The notes below the pieces were generated by a model, which worked only from the letters and a program-made list of their open reading frames with translations, did not search any database and was not told the DNA's origin. Below are positions 1 through 12,100 of a stretch of DNA of 64,000 nt, in pieces. Positions within the stretch are counted from its first letter, which is position 1. Each line of letters begins with the position of its first letter. Both the position numbers and the translations under genes were made by a program. The stretch comes from Stercorarius parasiticus (lineage: Eukaryota; Chordata; Aves; Charadriiformes; Stercorariidae): positions 1 through 64,000 of the forward strand of contig VWZL01003476.1 in the NCBI GenBank assembly GCA_013396915.1, written 5' to 3'.

Positions 1-45
1 ACCTGCACCCCCAACCCTGCAGACGAACCCCAGCGTTGCAAGTCC

Positions 46-280
46 TAGATAGAGCATGGAGAGTGGGCAGCAAGTCAATAGTGTCTCAATTCATAGCATT
101 TTAACTAGATAGAGCTTAATAGAGTTGTTAAGAAGTAGAGCCTGGTAGAGTTGGTAATAAACTGTTCAGACAACAAAGCTTTTCCAGTTGTCCTGTCCTG
201 TTTGCACAGCAGAAGCCCAGACGGAGTTTATAGACTCACCAGACTTCCACCCACCAAAGCAGATGCAACAGGTCCACAAG
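46..280 (+). repeat. Left copy of a ~1-kb-spaced direct repeat (TAATAGAG element)
   Basis: This stretch contains CTAGATAGAG and GCAAGTCAATAG, then two ~27-bp units beginning at 113 and 140 (GCTTAATAGAG, GCCTGGTAGAG), then AATAAACTGTT, CTTTTCCAGTTGT, CTGTCC, GAAGCCCA and finally GGTCCACAAG (271-280). The same landmarks recur in the same order at about 1036-1284, so the two are diverged copies in the same orientation. The AATAAA followed by a T-rich stretch could be the polyadenylation region of an LTR, but I do not recognise a named family. A long-monomer tandem satellite would also fit. Confidence 0.6.
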
Positions 281-559
281 GCTAACAGTCAAGCTTACAT
301 TTTTAGATTTTTTAGCTTTTACGCTTCTATTATAAATCTAACTTCAAGAGGGGTCATCTACAACTGCTGGAAAGGTGCAAGCTAAGAGTGGGACACAAAA
401 CAAGAGCTGCACCTGCGTTTTGCCTGAATGCAGAGATTAATGAAAAGTGCCCCAGAAGCCACCAAGATCTTTGGCTTCCACGAAGAACCCCTACTGGGGT
501 GGAGAAATAGGTGTCTGGGCACAAAGGGGTCTGCTCACAGAAAGTCCATACTTGCCAAG

Positions 560-1020
560 ATAAAGCAACTAGATCCTAAAGCACGTCCCCACATCTGCAG
601 ACCCCATATAGCTCTAGACACAGCTGCCCACCTACCTCCTGACCCTGCTGGAGCCATAGGAAGGGAGAGCTTCTGGGCTGCCCCATCTCTGGCACCACCA
701 CCCGGCAGTCAGGCCCCAGCTGGCCTCCAGCTTGCTGCTGCAGCACCGCACTCGGCTGTAACTCCTGCATGACAGGTGCCACCACTGGCACCAGGGCTGG
801 GCTTTCCCACCTTCCCCCCCGCTGCAGCCCAGCACAGCAGCTGGGCCAGTCCCCTGGGCCAGCCTCTCCCTGCTGCAGCTCCTGGCTGGCAACGCCCGTG
901 CTGGCAGCAGCCCTTGTCATGGCTGTGCCAACGCCACCCCACGGCCGAAACCCAACAGCCCCACAGTGTCCCACCTGTGCCAGCAGTGCTGCAGCTGATG
1001 GGGCTGGACCCAGTGTGGCA
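560..1020. other. GC-rich block between the two repeat copies
   Basis: The sequence between the repeat copies is clearly richer in G+C than the rest of the window and has many CAGCTG, CTGCAGC and GCTGG words. Overlapping open frames of 86-132 codons occur on both strands, as expected where stop codons are rare. None of the translations resembles a known domain. CpG pairs are scattered rather than dense, so I do not call a CpG island. It may be the inside of an LTR-type or satellite unit. Confidence 0.45.
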
Positions 1021-1035
1021 CATATTAGTTCAGGT

Positions 1036-1284
1036 AGAGGTAGTCGTTAGCAAGTGAATAGAGCCTAATAGAGGCGGAAATAAATACGGTCTAATAGAGC
1101 TACTAATAAATAGTCTAATAGAGTTAGTAACATACCGTCTAATAGATTTTATAATAAATAGCGCCTAATAGAGTTGGAAATAAACTGTTTGAATAAACCT
1201 TTTCCAGTTGTGCTGTCCTTTTTGTACAGTGAAAGCCCAAATTGAGTTTTTATTTCACCAGTCAAAGTAGAACTGGTCCACAAG
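1036..1284 (+). repeat. Right copy of the ~1-kb-spaced direct repeat
   Basis: This is the second copy of the element at 46-280. It has GTAGAGGTAGTC and GCAAGTGAATAG, a five-unit TAATAGAG array, AATAAACTGTT, CTTTTCCAGTTGT, CTGTCC, GAAAGCCCA and GGTCCACAAG-like sequence ending at 1284, where similarity stops. The offset between equivalent landmarks is about 1.0 kb. The copies differ by many substitutions and small indels, so the duplication is old. No open frame is associated with it. Confidence 0.6.
1063..1187 (+). repeat. Short tandem array, five ~25-bp TAATAGAG units
   Basis: Units start at 1063, 1089, 1113, 1137 and 1163 (spacings 26, 24, 24 and 26). Each begins GTCTAATAGA or GCCTAATAGA and ends in an A/T-rich tail such as AATAAATA. 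The left copy of the surrounding repeat carries only two recognisable units (113 and 140), so copy number differs between the two. This looks like a local minisatellite inside a dispersed or LTR-like element. Confidence 0.7.
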
Positions 1285-4200
1285 CAATTTAATGATCTTC
1301 CGTAACAGATAAGCTCTAGATCCTTAGCATTACTTATTAAAAGATGGGTAGTGCTTACATGATGTATGCACTGAGAATGTTCTACCTAATGACAACTTTT
1401 GAGCGAAAGGAGTATGTCATCAAAAATTTGGAGACTACCATTCTAAGGAATAAGATTTAAACAATTGCCCTGGTTATTTAAGGACATATTTTCATAAGTT
1501 TGTATCAAAACCATGTGTCATTGCCCTTTTTAAGACGACACCCTTCAGAGAAGGCAAGGGGATTACTCAGAGGCAGGTCCTGACCAGTATAGCTGTGTAT
1601 TAGCAAGCAAAGGGGACAGATGGAGAGTCATTTGGCTGCTTTTTGGATGCGAAAGCATCATCTTGGTAGTCTTAGGAACAAAGACCATAATAAGCACAAC
1701 TTGCAACCATGTGACCCCAGGCTATGACTTGTCTTTCTCAGAGTGCAACAGGACTGGGTGTGGGCAGTGGTGAGCAGAGATCCCACAGGAGAACGTGAGC
1801 TCTTCGGGAAGTGGTGTCTGACTCAACTGTGAGGCAGCACACAAGCACAGCAGTAGGGCACTGCATTATTTTAGGGACTAGGTGTCTTGGATGTAATGTA
1901 ACACATACAGCCCAAACTAGAGTCATCACCAAAGACTTTGTAGCTGCTCTTGGGAAAAGACCTGTTCCCAGTGATCTGATGACAGGCAAATAGCTACTGT
2001 TTATTCTGCCACAGCTTAGTCACTTTGGAAGTTTAAGAAAGAGGTAAGCGTTCTTCACTTCCCATCCTGACAAACCACGCGATGTTGCTCTGAACAGTTT
2101 TCAGCAGCACCTTAGAGAACACCATTTCAACAGAAAGACAAAGGTTGCGTATCATTTCTTCAGTGATCATTTTGAATACGAAGTTCCATTTAAGTGCAAG
2201 ACCTTATCTGTGCATAGGCACAAACCAAGTATTGGCTTCTTAGCAGGCTTTGCCCAACATAATTGCCAACTCTCCCAGGCCTTGCTTTCTGTTGTAGTCT
2301 GTTCCAAAGGCACATAGCAAAAGACTCACACTACTTTGCTTACCAACTATAAGCCATGTAAATAGATGAATGCTTCGTTTGCATGTACATGTATCTGATA
2401 ACAGCATATCTGATAACCCACCCCTCTCATTTCTCCCCCCCCGCCATGAGCTGGGACTGAGTCTCCATAGAGTGGTTGTGGGCCAGAAAAGGCCATCTAC
2501 TGTGCACAGGTACAATATGAGCCTTGGACCTGAAATGCATTCATTCTGGGTGTTTGATCTGAGACATCACAAGGGACCTCTTTTTCTGCTGTTGGGTTGT
2601 TCCACTCCCTCAAGATCAGTATCCTCCTAGACACTAGAAAATGGACTCATTCAAGCTCATTAGTTCCCTCCCTGACCTGCAAGTCCCTGTTGTCACCAAC
2701 CACGTACCCTGATGCCTCCAAACTCAAGTTAGTCTCTTTGTCACACTGACCAGCTCCTCTTCATTAAATATTCTAACAGGCACATAACTCTCAGTCTCAG
2801 TACCTTGGCTATACATCCGTATGTGATATGTGATTTTAAGAAGAACTACTTGCGTGTTGTACAGAACAGTTGCTGTTCTCTTACAGTTGGGGGAGGACCT
2901 TCAAGTCTTCCTGTAGTGATAGCTTTCACCCACATCTTCAGCCTTTACAAAAATTCTGTTCAAGGGAGAAATACTACAGCCAGTATGTCCAAATAACTTT
3001 GCTGCTATAAAGGCCAGTCAAGTCCAACCAAAGATCTCTTTCAACTTCAGTGAGTTGGTTCAGTGACTTCAGAGGTTGGATTGGGCGCTTAAACAGCAGC
3101 AGCACAAGGCAACAGGCACCAACAGAACAAACTAAGGTGTTTTTACTGCTGTTGAAGTTGTAAGCAGATTTTTAATGATTTGGAAGAGCACAACTGTTAA
3201 CAGCTTAGTTATACTGTAATAACCATCAAAAAGACATTTACTTAAGTTTCCTGCACACTGATACTGGTCAGAACAGCATTTAGATCACAGCCCTATTTCC
3301 TATAAGCATATATAAATGTGTACAGAAGAGGAGGATATTGTGAGTGTTTATATCAAACTTCCTGGGTAAGTACTGACTTTTCATAAGGATCCGATGAAAA
3401 ACAAAGCCAAACGCCAAATACTTGGGAAATACGGGTATTTAGAAATTAGATTACAACATCCATGTCAGAAATATCTAGAGTTGGAAAAGAGTCAGGTAAA
3501 TTGCAACATCAATTCTACCAACTAACCCTTCCTCTCCAAACTCACTTTGATGTTCTAGTCAAATATTTCAGATTGCAGATCAAACTCAACTCTTTTTTTG
3601 GCGCAAGTATTTTTATGAAGAATTTCAGGAGTCAAGGACTCAGGGTTTTGTTTCTGTAGATCAGCAAGCAGGTTTTCAAAATAATAAGCAGCACAGCTAT
3701 AGAGCAGGGAACTCACATAGCACTGTCATTGCATTCTTCTCCTGACCAGCTCTGGGCTCTGCGCAGGAGGGAGCGTTGTGCCTGGGATGGGAGACTTCAG
3801 AAGAACACGTACTTGTCTTGACAGTCTCTTACAATTTGTAAAGTTTTCTCCCTTTCCTAGCACTGCCAGAAAGACTGAATTAGTGTTTAAACTACATGTA
3901 TATATGTATATTCACAAGTGCAGGTTCCTAGTGCCTGTGCTTGCTTTCAAGCATCCACATCAGTCAGCACAGCAAGTTTCTACAGCTATGGCTCAGGAAG
4001 AATTATTTTGCACTAGAGAAAAAGCCAGACTGTGGTAGCTTTGCAGCTTCTTCCAGCTGGAAAAGCAATTGCTGTCTTCCCAAAGATATCCTCCCAACTC
4101 TGCCAGGACAGTTTTTCTTCAAGAAGAGTTTTCTTCAATGGATACTACAAAAAGAAAAACACTAAAAATGCAGAACTTTGACATAGACCTCCAAAGGATA

Positions 4201-5060
4201 ACACTGTCTCATGGGGCAGACACTACTCTTCTCCACAAATGCACACATAGCTTAACTTTCTCCTCTCTCTGGAACAGCTAGGCCAGGAGCATCAGGTACC
4301 TTTACCCTGACCTCCTCAAGGTGCACAACTCAGGAGATGACCTTGCTTCAACAGGCAGGTCTGACTGTCTGAGGCTGGGTACTTGCAATCATAGTAGGGC
4401 ATCGCAGAACAAACCTCGCACCGATTTTGGCACTAAACGGCAACACCCCATGACTTAAAGGCTGTGGGGAGCTCAAGGACTGGAATTTGACTACTGTGAG
4501 GGCTGGGAACCCACCAGGAGTGTTTAATTTCCATGAGGTTAACATTTATGACACAGAAGAGCCTGAACCGGCCAAAAGCTAACAGAGAAAATGATTGTTC
4601 AAGGTACAGGGACGGAATGGTAGAAATGGAGCCTGGAAAAAGCAAGAGTGTTTGCTCTGCTTGGAAGACAGGGTAGTGCCCCGGGGGGTTACCATAGCGC
4701 CTCATGCACTCAGGTCTAGTATTTCCAGAGTATACCAGCTCTGTCCCACAGGGATTTCCTAACTCTTGAGATCATATGTTGCCGTGTGTGACAGCCTACT
4801 CAAGGATTTCTCCGCAGCGCATCCCAGGCCCTGCTATGGAGAACCAAGGACTTATAAAGTAGAAGAAAAATAATGACACTTTTTCACTTCTCCTACACTG
4901 TTGCAGATACACCATTTGCAGAGTTTTTCTCACAGATGAGTTAGCCACCTCATGCAGTACATGTCCTGTTGCTCACTCTGAAAAACAGTCAGAAGAAACA
5001 GAAGATAATGGACTGTGTCTGAAAGGGTACAAAACACCAGGGTCAAGAATGAGAGGGAGA
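1285..5060. other. Non-coding stretch, nothing recognised
   Basis: Mixed-composition single-copy-looking DNA with only short open frames (largest about 90 codons) and no domain similarity that I can see. A C-run near 2436 is the only low-complexity point. No repeat family was recognised. Confidence 0.5.
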
Positions 5061-5067
5061 GGGCTGA

Positions 5068-5160
5068 GGAGCAGGGATTCAAAGCCGAGGACTCTCCTCA
5101 TGTCATGTATTCACCCTGGGGCCTTGGGCAACATACTTCACTCCTGTCCCCAGCTAAGGT
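5068..5160 (+). repeat. Possible ancient tRNA-derived SINE (MIR-like) remnant
   Basis: GGGATTCAAAGCC, then AGGACTC, then GGCCTTGGGCAACATACTTC (5120-5139) resemble, in the same order, the tRNA-like head and the 'ccttgggcaagtcactt' core of MIR/CORE-SINEs. The match is partial and the 3' part is not recognisable. Chance or decayed similarity remains possible. Confidence 0.3.
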
Positions 5161-5164
5161 CAGG

Positions 5165-8100
5165 TAGAGCTCTCCACATGACCTATGCCAGAAGCAAAAC
5201 ACTTAGAGAAAGCAAAGGAGAAAGACTGGCTTGTCTGTGAAGCAGTCAAAACACCATTTCCAAGATACTGAGGACCTCGGATGAATGGAGTTCTATCTCT
5301 GTACACACTTAATTATCTCATTTAGTCCTAAGATAAACAGCAGGAAGCGTAAATAACTTTATGGCAGCATATCAAACAGGACAAGACAGCCAAACAGTTT
5401 CTCTCTCTAACCCTGCTAATTCTGTTTCAGGCTGCCTCTAACTACCATTCCCCTTCCTCTAAAGAGGATTTTTGGGGGTGAAAGAATGTAGGTGGAAGAG
5501 GAAGTCCTCTGAGAGAAGAGAGGATTCACAGGCCTCATGGGGTGTCTCTTAGAGATGGCTCATTATCCATGGACTATAAATTTAAAATGCTTTCTGTCCC
5601 TTGGCACCTTTTTTTTTGATAAAATATATTTATGGAATAAGTTACAGTGATGCAACAGGAAGCAGAGCACACGATGCAAGCCACTGAAGTCAAATATAAT
5701 TCACTGGAACCAAGACGGACTTCTCTTCATGGGGAAGCCGGGCACATGCACAACAAGGAAAGCTGGTCTAGCCTAGGCCAGGTGAGACTGGAGAGGTGTT
5801 CACATCCTGGCTGTGAAATTGGAAGGCAGACAAGGACTCTGTGCAGATCAGGACTGTGGAGGAAGATTAGTTAGAGGTCAGGAAAAGCAGCATCCATGAC
5901 GAGGGTGAGGGTGTGTGTTTCCAGGACAGCCTGTTGCACAGTTGCTGAGCGTAGGTTCAGTGCAGTCCTTTGCACAACATAACCTCAGCCTTCGTTTCAG
6001 GCTCCTCTTCCTCCCTGCCCACAGCGCAAGGGGCAGCACACTGCCTGGGAACTGCCAGGGAGAAGCAAGAGATAATCCAAGCACCTTCTCAGGCTGCTTG
6101 GTCTGAGAGAGGAACTGTCTTCTTTTAGGATTAAACAGGAGCTCCAGCTGTCCTCCCATGGACAAGTTCTGTCCATGTCCACTAGTCAATGGCCTCATCT
6201 TTCTCCTCATGCAGGACCTCTGACTCCTTAATGCTCTCTCCAGTTATTGGAAAGGCAGAAGAACTTCAAGAGGTGGATTCAGCCCCCTAAAAGCCAAAGC
6301 TGACTGCAGAAGGCGGGCATTGTGGGCAAAAGGAGAACATGCCCCAGTACAGTTAAATATTGAAGATCAGGTGATAGGAACCTGCCAAGAACAGGCTTAT
6401 GCTCCTTTCTGCCTCAGAGAGGGACAGTGAAACTGGGCAGAGACAGTGATGGGCTGATCTAACTGCAGGGACCCCCTGCTTAACATAGCTGTTCTAAAGC
6501 TGCGACAAAGTATTTTCTTTATAAAATACTGGGTAGGAGTAGGTGCTAGCAAAATTGAGGGGAAAAAGAAGAAACCTTGTGAAGTACTAAAGGCTCCAAT
6601 ATGTCTCTAGCAAGAAGCAATGCTCTCTCTTACTAGATGAGGTTCAATCTGCCAAAATTTTTGCTGGTCTGCTACTTTAAATGGATAAATTGTGAAAGTT
6701 TTTAATCACAGAACAGCGATTTAGGAGAGAGAGTTAAACAGACTTTCCTGAACCAGTCAGGTCTCTGTCTCGTCTACAGCAGGGTACTTCGTTGGGAGAA
6801 GGCAGGATGTTTCTGGGCAGTACTGTGGGGCTCAGCAATGCGCTCCCCAAGCCAAGGGGAGCACAGCACACACAGCAACAGAGTATGCATTGAGATGAGA
6901 GATGTTTATTAATTTTGTCATATGAAACAAACCATGAAATTATTAAGACAAACTAGAGAGTCTAGTCCTGACATGGTCTTTAATTCTGAAACCAATATTT
7001 ATCTCTGTGTGACAGAAGAGAAAAGATTGGTAGACTGTAATAAAAGGGAAATGAAGGTTTAAGGACAAATTCCATTTCCCTGCTGTAGACCAGCTACAGT
7101 CAAGATACCAACAGCTTGGAGAGTTTGCAAAGAAAAGTGAAGAAAAATTATAAACATAACATACGAAGTCCAGGGCGTCCCATCCTGTTCTCAGATACTC
7201 AAAAAGAGACAATAAAAGCTCTGTTTTCCACGTCCTGCTGTGTTGCACTGTTGACAGAGCCCCTCTTATTTTCCTGTTGGTCCTTTAACAAGTCGCCACA
7301 CGCATACGGTATCACCAATTCCTCCTAACCTCTCCATCGGTGCCTGCGCTTAGGATGGGCCATTTGGGAAGACCATCAGAAGTAACAACAGAGAATGGAC
7401 AAGATACATACGAAATATTTTCCCTCTTGAGTTGCCTGAGGCACCAGGATTCAGGAGCTTTGCCAACTGACTTCTTAGGCACGTGTTGAATACAGATACC
7501 AGCTAAGCACAAGCAGGGATACAATCCCAAATCATTCATTCCTTACAATCTTTTGCAATGAGCTCCAGGAGAGCTCCTGCACAGTGGCAGCAGCAGTCCT
7601 GGCAATGTCATTTAAGCCATGCATTATTGGCAGGCTGGCAGCGAAACAGTGGTGCCAGTGGGAAGTCAGGCCTGGACAGATGGAGAACCTTTAGACTTGT
7701 GGCAGTCTCAGACCAGAAATATCATCTCTCTCAGGATGCACCTGAAACCACTGAGCCCATGGGTGAAGGAAGCAGACAAGGGGCAAAAGCAAGAACAAGG
7801 TGAGGGTCTACCTGGATTTTGCCATAACTCCGCAGCTGTCTGTATTTTATAGCCTATCAGTATATTTGCAATGAGGAAAGAAGCAAGGAAGAGCCTTTTC
7901 CTGTCATTTAAATCCAACCGTCCCAAACACCCACTCAGAGTGGGTCCCAGGCCAGAGAGGTCCAGCCAGGTTTGCAGACCCCACATGAACGGGTCAGTCA
8001 TCGTGGAGCAATGGGAGACACGTGTCTACGACAGACGGGCACAGTAGCCTCCGTAAGCAACTTACTCATCTGCTCCTGTTCCATAACACAACCTGTCTGC

Positions 8101-8417
8101 TCAAAATCGTGTGGAAAATCCGGGGATGACTGGGCAAAAGCTTCAAACACTGAGTGACTCACATACATACCGCCTGTGCTGCTCTGAATTTTCTCAAGCC
8201 CTCATATCCTGGGAAACTGGCAAAAAAGCTTATTCCAAATGTTAAAGAGAACAAGGTTGAAACATGCTAGTGCAAATCCAGCCTACACAATTGATCCATT
8301 ACATTCAACAGGAGTCTTTTCTCTGGCTTCAGCAGGCTGATTATCAGGCCAAAGTTAAGGAAAAAGGAGAGAAGATCACCATCTGCTTGAATTTGGAGAG
8401 CTTAGAGCAGCTTTGAT
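5165..8417. other. Non-coding stretch, nothing recognised
   Basis: Only short open frames are present (longest about 110 codons on the minus strand at 5878-6210, with no recognisable domain). A T-run lies near 5610. No tRNA, LINE or LTR signature was seen. Confidence 0.5.
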
Positions 8418-9110
8418 CTAGCTATGCTCCTGCATGCTGAAGAGGATAGGACAACAGCTGCAAAACGCTATTATGTTTTCAATAACACCACAGCATGTCG
8501 GGCCTGTTGTGTCACTCACACTACAGTCCTGAACACTGCATATAGAGGAAAAAAAAAAACCAACCACATGAGAGACATTCACCTTGAAATACAGCTTCTC
8601 CACGGGACACCAAACACCATTTAACTGTGTGTGCCTAAACTCACACGCAAGGTCAGTAAACGCGACTTGGAAATTGAGCACCAGCTTTGTCAGATCAAGG
8701 CTGAAAGGACAAACTGAGCCTTGTCTAGAAAGCACAATTCTGATTTGCAGTATGGTTACAGAAATGCTTCTCCCAGCTGAAGCTACACACCTCCTAGCTC
8801 CTATTCCAGTGCAAATTCCAAGGAGCAAGCTGAATCTTGTGCACATCTGGGGATGAGGCAGGTAAGGGGAATAGGGAAAGGAGGAAATACAGGGCAAGCC
8901 TGCACTGTACAACGGAGCACAACACAGCATTGGGATGGTGGTGCTGGGAAGCTGTTTTTCCCTGTCCACACATGCTGAGAAGTACAAAAAGATATATAAT
9001 GAACAAAAAAATAATATTATACGTAAAATATACGTAAAATTTCTGACATAGCAAAATCTAGGGACAACATCATTCTGCTGGTCAGTGGCCACACCATCCT
9101 TGGCATGCAT
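8418..9110 (-). other. Uninterrupted 230-codon minus-strand frame with an exon-like core (unassigned)
   Basis: This is the longest frame in the window that does not cross the N gap. It contains a segment at 8700-8583 that looks like an internal exon. Upstream on the minus strand is GTTTGTCCTTTCAG (pyrimidine tract plus AG). At the other end is TTCAAG followed by GTGAAT, a good donor. The 118-base segment is open in only one of three frames, encodes about 39 residues (including NFQVAF and GVWCPVEKLYFK) and would have a phase-2 start and phase-0 end. I recognise no family. The upstream part of the frame is AT-rich and hydrophobic, and does not look coding. The opposite strand is also partly open. 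A chance frame remains the likelier explanation. Confidence 0.2.
8549..8559 (+). repeat. A-run (11 A)
   Basis: An uninterrupted adenine run follows TATAGAGG. It lies just downstream, on the minus strand, of the candidate exon's donor, where it reads as a T-run. No target duplication was seen that would make it a retrocopy tail. Confidence 0.8.
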
Positions 9111-12100
9111 GTAATAGACAGGCTAGTAGGAGCACAACGTTACACGTAAGGAAAGCAGAAGGCAGTGGAAGAGAGGGGTCCACTTCCATCACAGCCCTCA
9201 AATAAAAAAAAGAGATGAAGAATTGTAGTCTGTGGACTGTTACATTTTGGGGCAGCTGTAGTAATCCCTAGGAAGACAAGAAGAATTTAAACAATGACAA
9301 CTACTGAGTGTTAAAAAGGCCAGTTGAGAAGCATGGTAGAGGGTTAAGTCATGTACCAAAATGGGCTTCTCCTGTAGCTTGCTGGTGCTCTGCACAGTCT
9401 TGGAAGCCATCTCCAGCACCTGAGACAGGTGGAAGTGCACACCCATGCAACACAGCCATTCACAATACATCCCAAGGGCCACGTGTCCTTCCAGCTCTTG
9501 TTTGTCCCCTATGTAACTTAAGGCAGCCCATGTCCTCTTTACCACCCCAAGGGCAGGATGGAGGATGTGACATGGGACTATGTGTTCACAGCATCCTGCC
9601 TGTATTCCCCTCCCCGCTCTGGCCAATGTGCCACCACTTGCAGGGGACAGATCTCAGCAATGGCTCAGTACCCTGCAGTGGAGCACTGACAGGAGCTAGA
9701 AGGAAACAGACCCACAAAAGCCTGATCTTTTACTCGTATTTGATTTCCATTTTTTTCCACAAACTTGTTAAAACTACGAATAAAAAGAGGTTTCAAAAGG
9801 ATTTTTGTGCAAAAATGGGAGAAGGGGGGGGGAGGGGTGAGGAGGAAGTCCCTCTTCATAGAAAAGGGATTCATATGTCCACAACTCTAAACTTGTTTTC
9901 ATAACAACTTTCAGAACAGGAAATTCATTAAATCTGATCCTTTCCCACAAAGGTCTCAATTTTAACAAAATTTTCTAATAACAACACTCTCATAGAAACA
10001 TTTGTGGCCAGCTTGCATTTTATGCTATGCCTAGGACATGCACCTTATGGTCCTGGAAACAAGATGGTAGTTGTAGGGCAGACAGCCAAGCTTTTCACTT
10101 TCGTAAGCAGGAGTTTTGCTTAAGGACCTTTCTCTCACCCAACAATCAGAAATGTTTATTTCATATTTGATATCTTCTAGCAAAGATTTTCATAAATTTA
10201 TAGAAAAAGGCTGAGGCTGATACTTGACTCTACCTCTGCCTCCCCAGGTTCAGAACTGAGCCTTGACACTTATACATGATTTCACTATTTCACTATTCAA
10301 ACAAACAAAAAGCCAAGCCTAGTCCTGCCCATATCCTGTCTCTGGAGCTATTAACCATTCCCGATTGCTGTGGACCTTCTTTGCAAGTGAGACTGGTTAA
10401 TCAACAGCTGCAGGTCTCTATCAGCATTCTTCTGCTCTTCAATACCCTCTCTTTGTCTCCACCAGCATGTGAAAGGAGCCAGTACATACACAGGCATCAT
10501 GATCAAATTCATGTCAGGAGAGGAAGGACAAAGTCAGAGATACGAGAAGAAGAGATTATCTGCTCGGCTGCTGCTTGCTCTGAAAAAGTTGCAAAGTCCA
10601 GGACAGTAAAATTTCCACTGAGCTTGCATTTTCTATGACATAACTCTGTTAAATGATTTAAAAAATGAAATAAAAAAAAATTAAAAAATGCAAACCTGCT
10701 GCTGACAAAATCCCATGTAAACTATGTCACTTGTGATTAGGCCTGTTAAGAGTCCACTAACGTGATGAGGAGCTGGAGGCTTTTGTTCAGCAAACAGATT
10801 AAGCATGTGCCTGTTTCACCCTCAGCACAATGGAAGGGGTAACACTCCTCGGAGAAGCTCCAAGACCCAACTCTTCCTCTGTATGGCCACCATGCCCAGT
10901 AGCTTCACCTTCTCTAGCTTCCAGGTGTCCCAGAAACAGAACCAAGTGATTGCTTCTTTCTGAAGAGCCATCAGCAATAAATACAGCAAGGCAAGCACAC
11001 AGCTAAGTAGCTGAGATGCAGATAACTGGGGGAAGCACGGGCTTTGTTGCTCCACCTCTTCCCTCCCAATTGCATCAGCCATGTTACACCTGATACAGGG
11101 CTGTGTCCAAACTGGAACTCCACACTCTTACTGTTAACAACACATTAGGACGGAAAGATTTCAAAATAACTGGTCTTTGTTCAAGTGCAGGATATTCTTG
11201 CGTACCAGATTCCCATTGCTTCACCTTTTCCACATCCAAACTGCATCCCAGGCTTGGAACTGGGTGAAGCTCAGTCCCACTCTGGGTGCATCCACACTGC
11301 ATTCAGGGAGTTTGATCATGGCTTCATTGAGGACAGTATTCACCCCAGACTCAATCTCATAACATGGCTGTAAGAACAAGATCAGGGCTGAAACCAAAAA
11401 GGGAGAAGGCACTGGTTTTGATGCATTTATTTTGCTGTTATCAGGGCCCGATTCCAAGTCTCTTCTACAGTCAGCAGAATCACCAAAGAAAATAAGCTCA
11501 CATGCTTATGTGCTCACTTTTCTCATGTCTTTTGGTTTATGTCAGCTTACTAGTTAATACTTCAGACAGGTTAAAAAGAAAACACATCTTGAAATTACAT
11601 GGATGTTTGTCAACACAGGCTTACTATTAATTTGATGAAGGCTGGGTCAGATACAGCCCACATTCAGCTTCCAGGTACACCTTCAGGATAAATCCAGTAG
11701 CGAGGCAAGCAACAACATAACTTGCATCTCAGGTAAGAAAACAGATGCAAGTGGTTAAATATTATTGCTATCCTGTTAGCAGATAGGAGCAGGATACAGG
11801 GAAGACTTTCTATTAAATCACTGTGATTGTATGGACAAAGGTAGGCAATTGTAAGAAAAGACTATACTAGAGTATAAGTTGTAAGAAGGGAATCAGCACC
11901 AGCCTATGACGCTGCATTGAGATGTGCTGTAGGCACCTGCTTGGGACTTCCCTTAGCATAAAACTGGCTCAGTTGTAAACCAGGGGCCTAGAAGTAACAC
12001 TGCAACATTCACCCCCCAGGTCCATTCAAGAAATCTGAAACACAGGGAATAGTTGAAGACTAAAATTTCCACTGAAATATTTTCTATTAGAAACTGGTTT

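Noticed and set aside
428..1057. Six overlapping frames of 86-132 codons in the GC-rich block
   Set aside because: Both strands and several frames are open together with low-complexity P/A/G/Q-rich translations, as expected for stop-poor GC-rich DNA.
46..1284. Calling the repeat pair an endogenous retrovirus
   Set aside because: The ~0.75-kb interval shows no gag, protease or polymerase similarity, and no clear primer-binding site or TG...CA ends were identified. LTR status stays a hypothesis.
9308..9904. 198-codon plus-strand frame
   Set aside because: No domain, no splice-like edges; it runs through a G-run and an A/T-rich stretch, and the opposite strand is also open for 128 codons.
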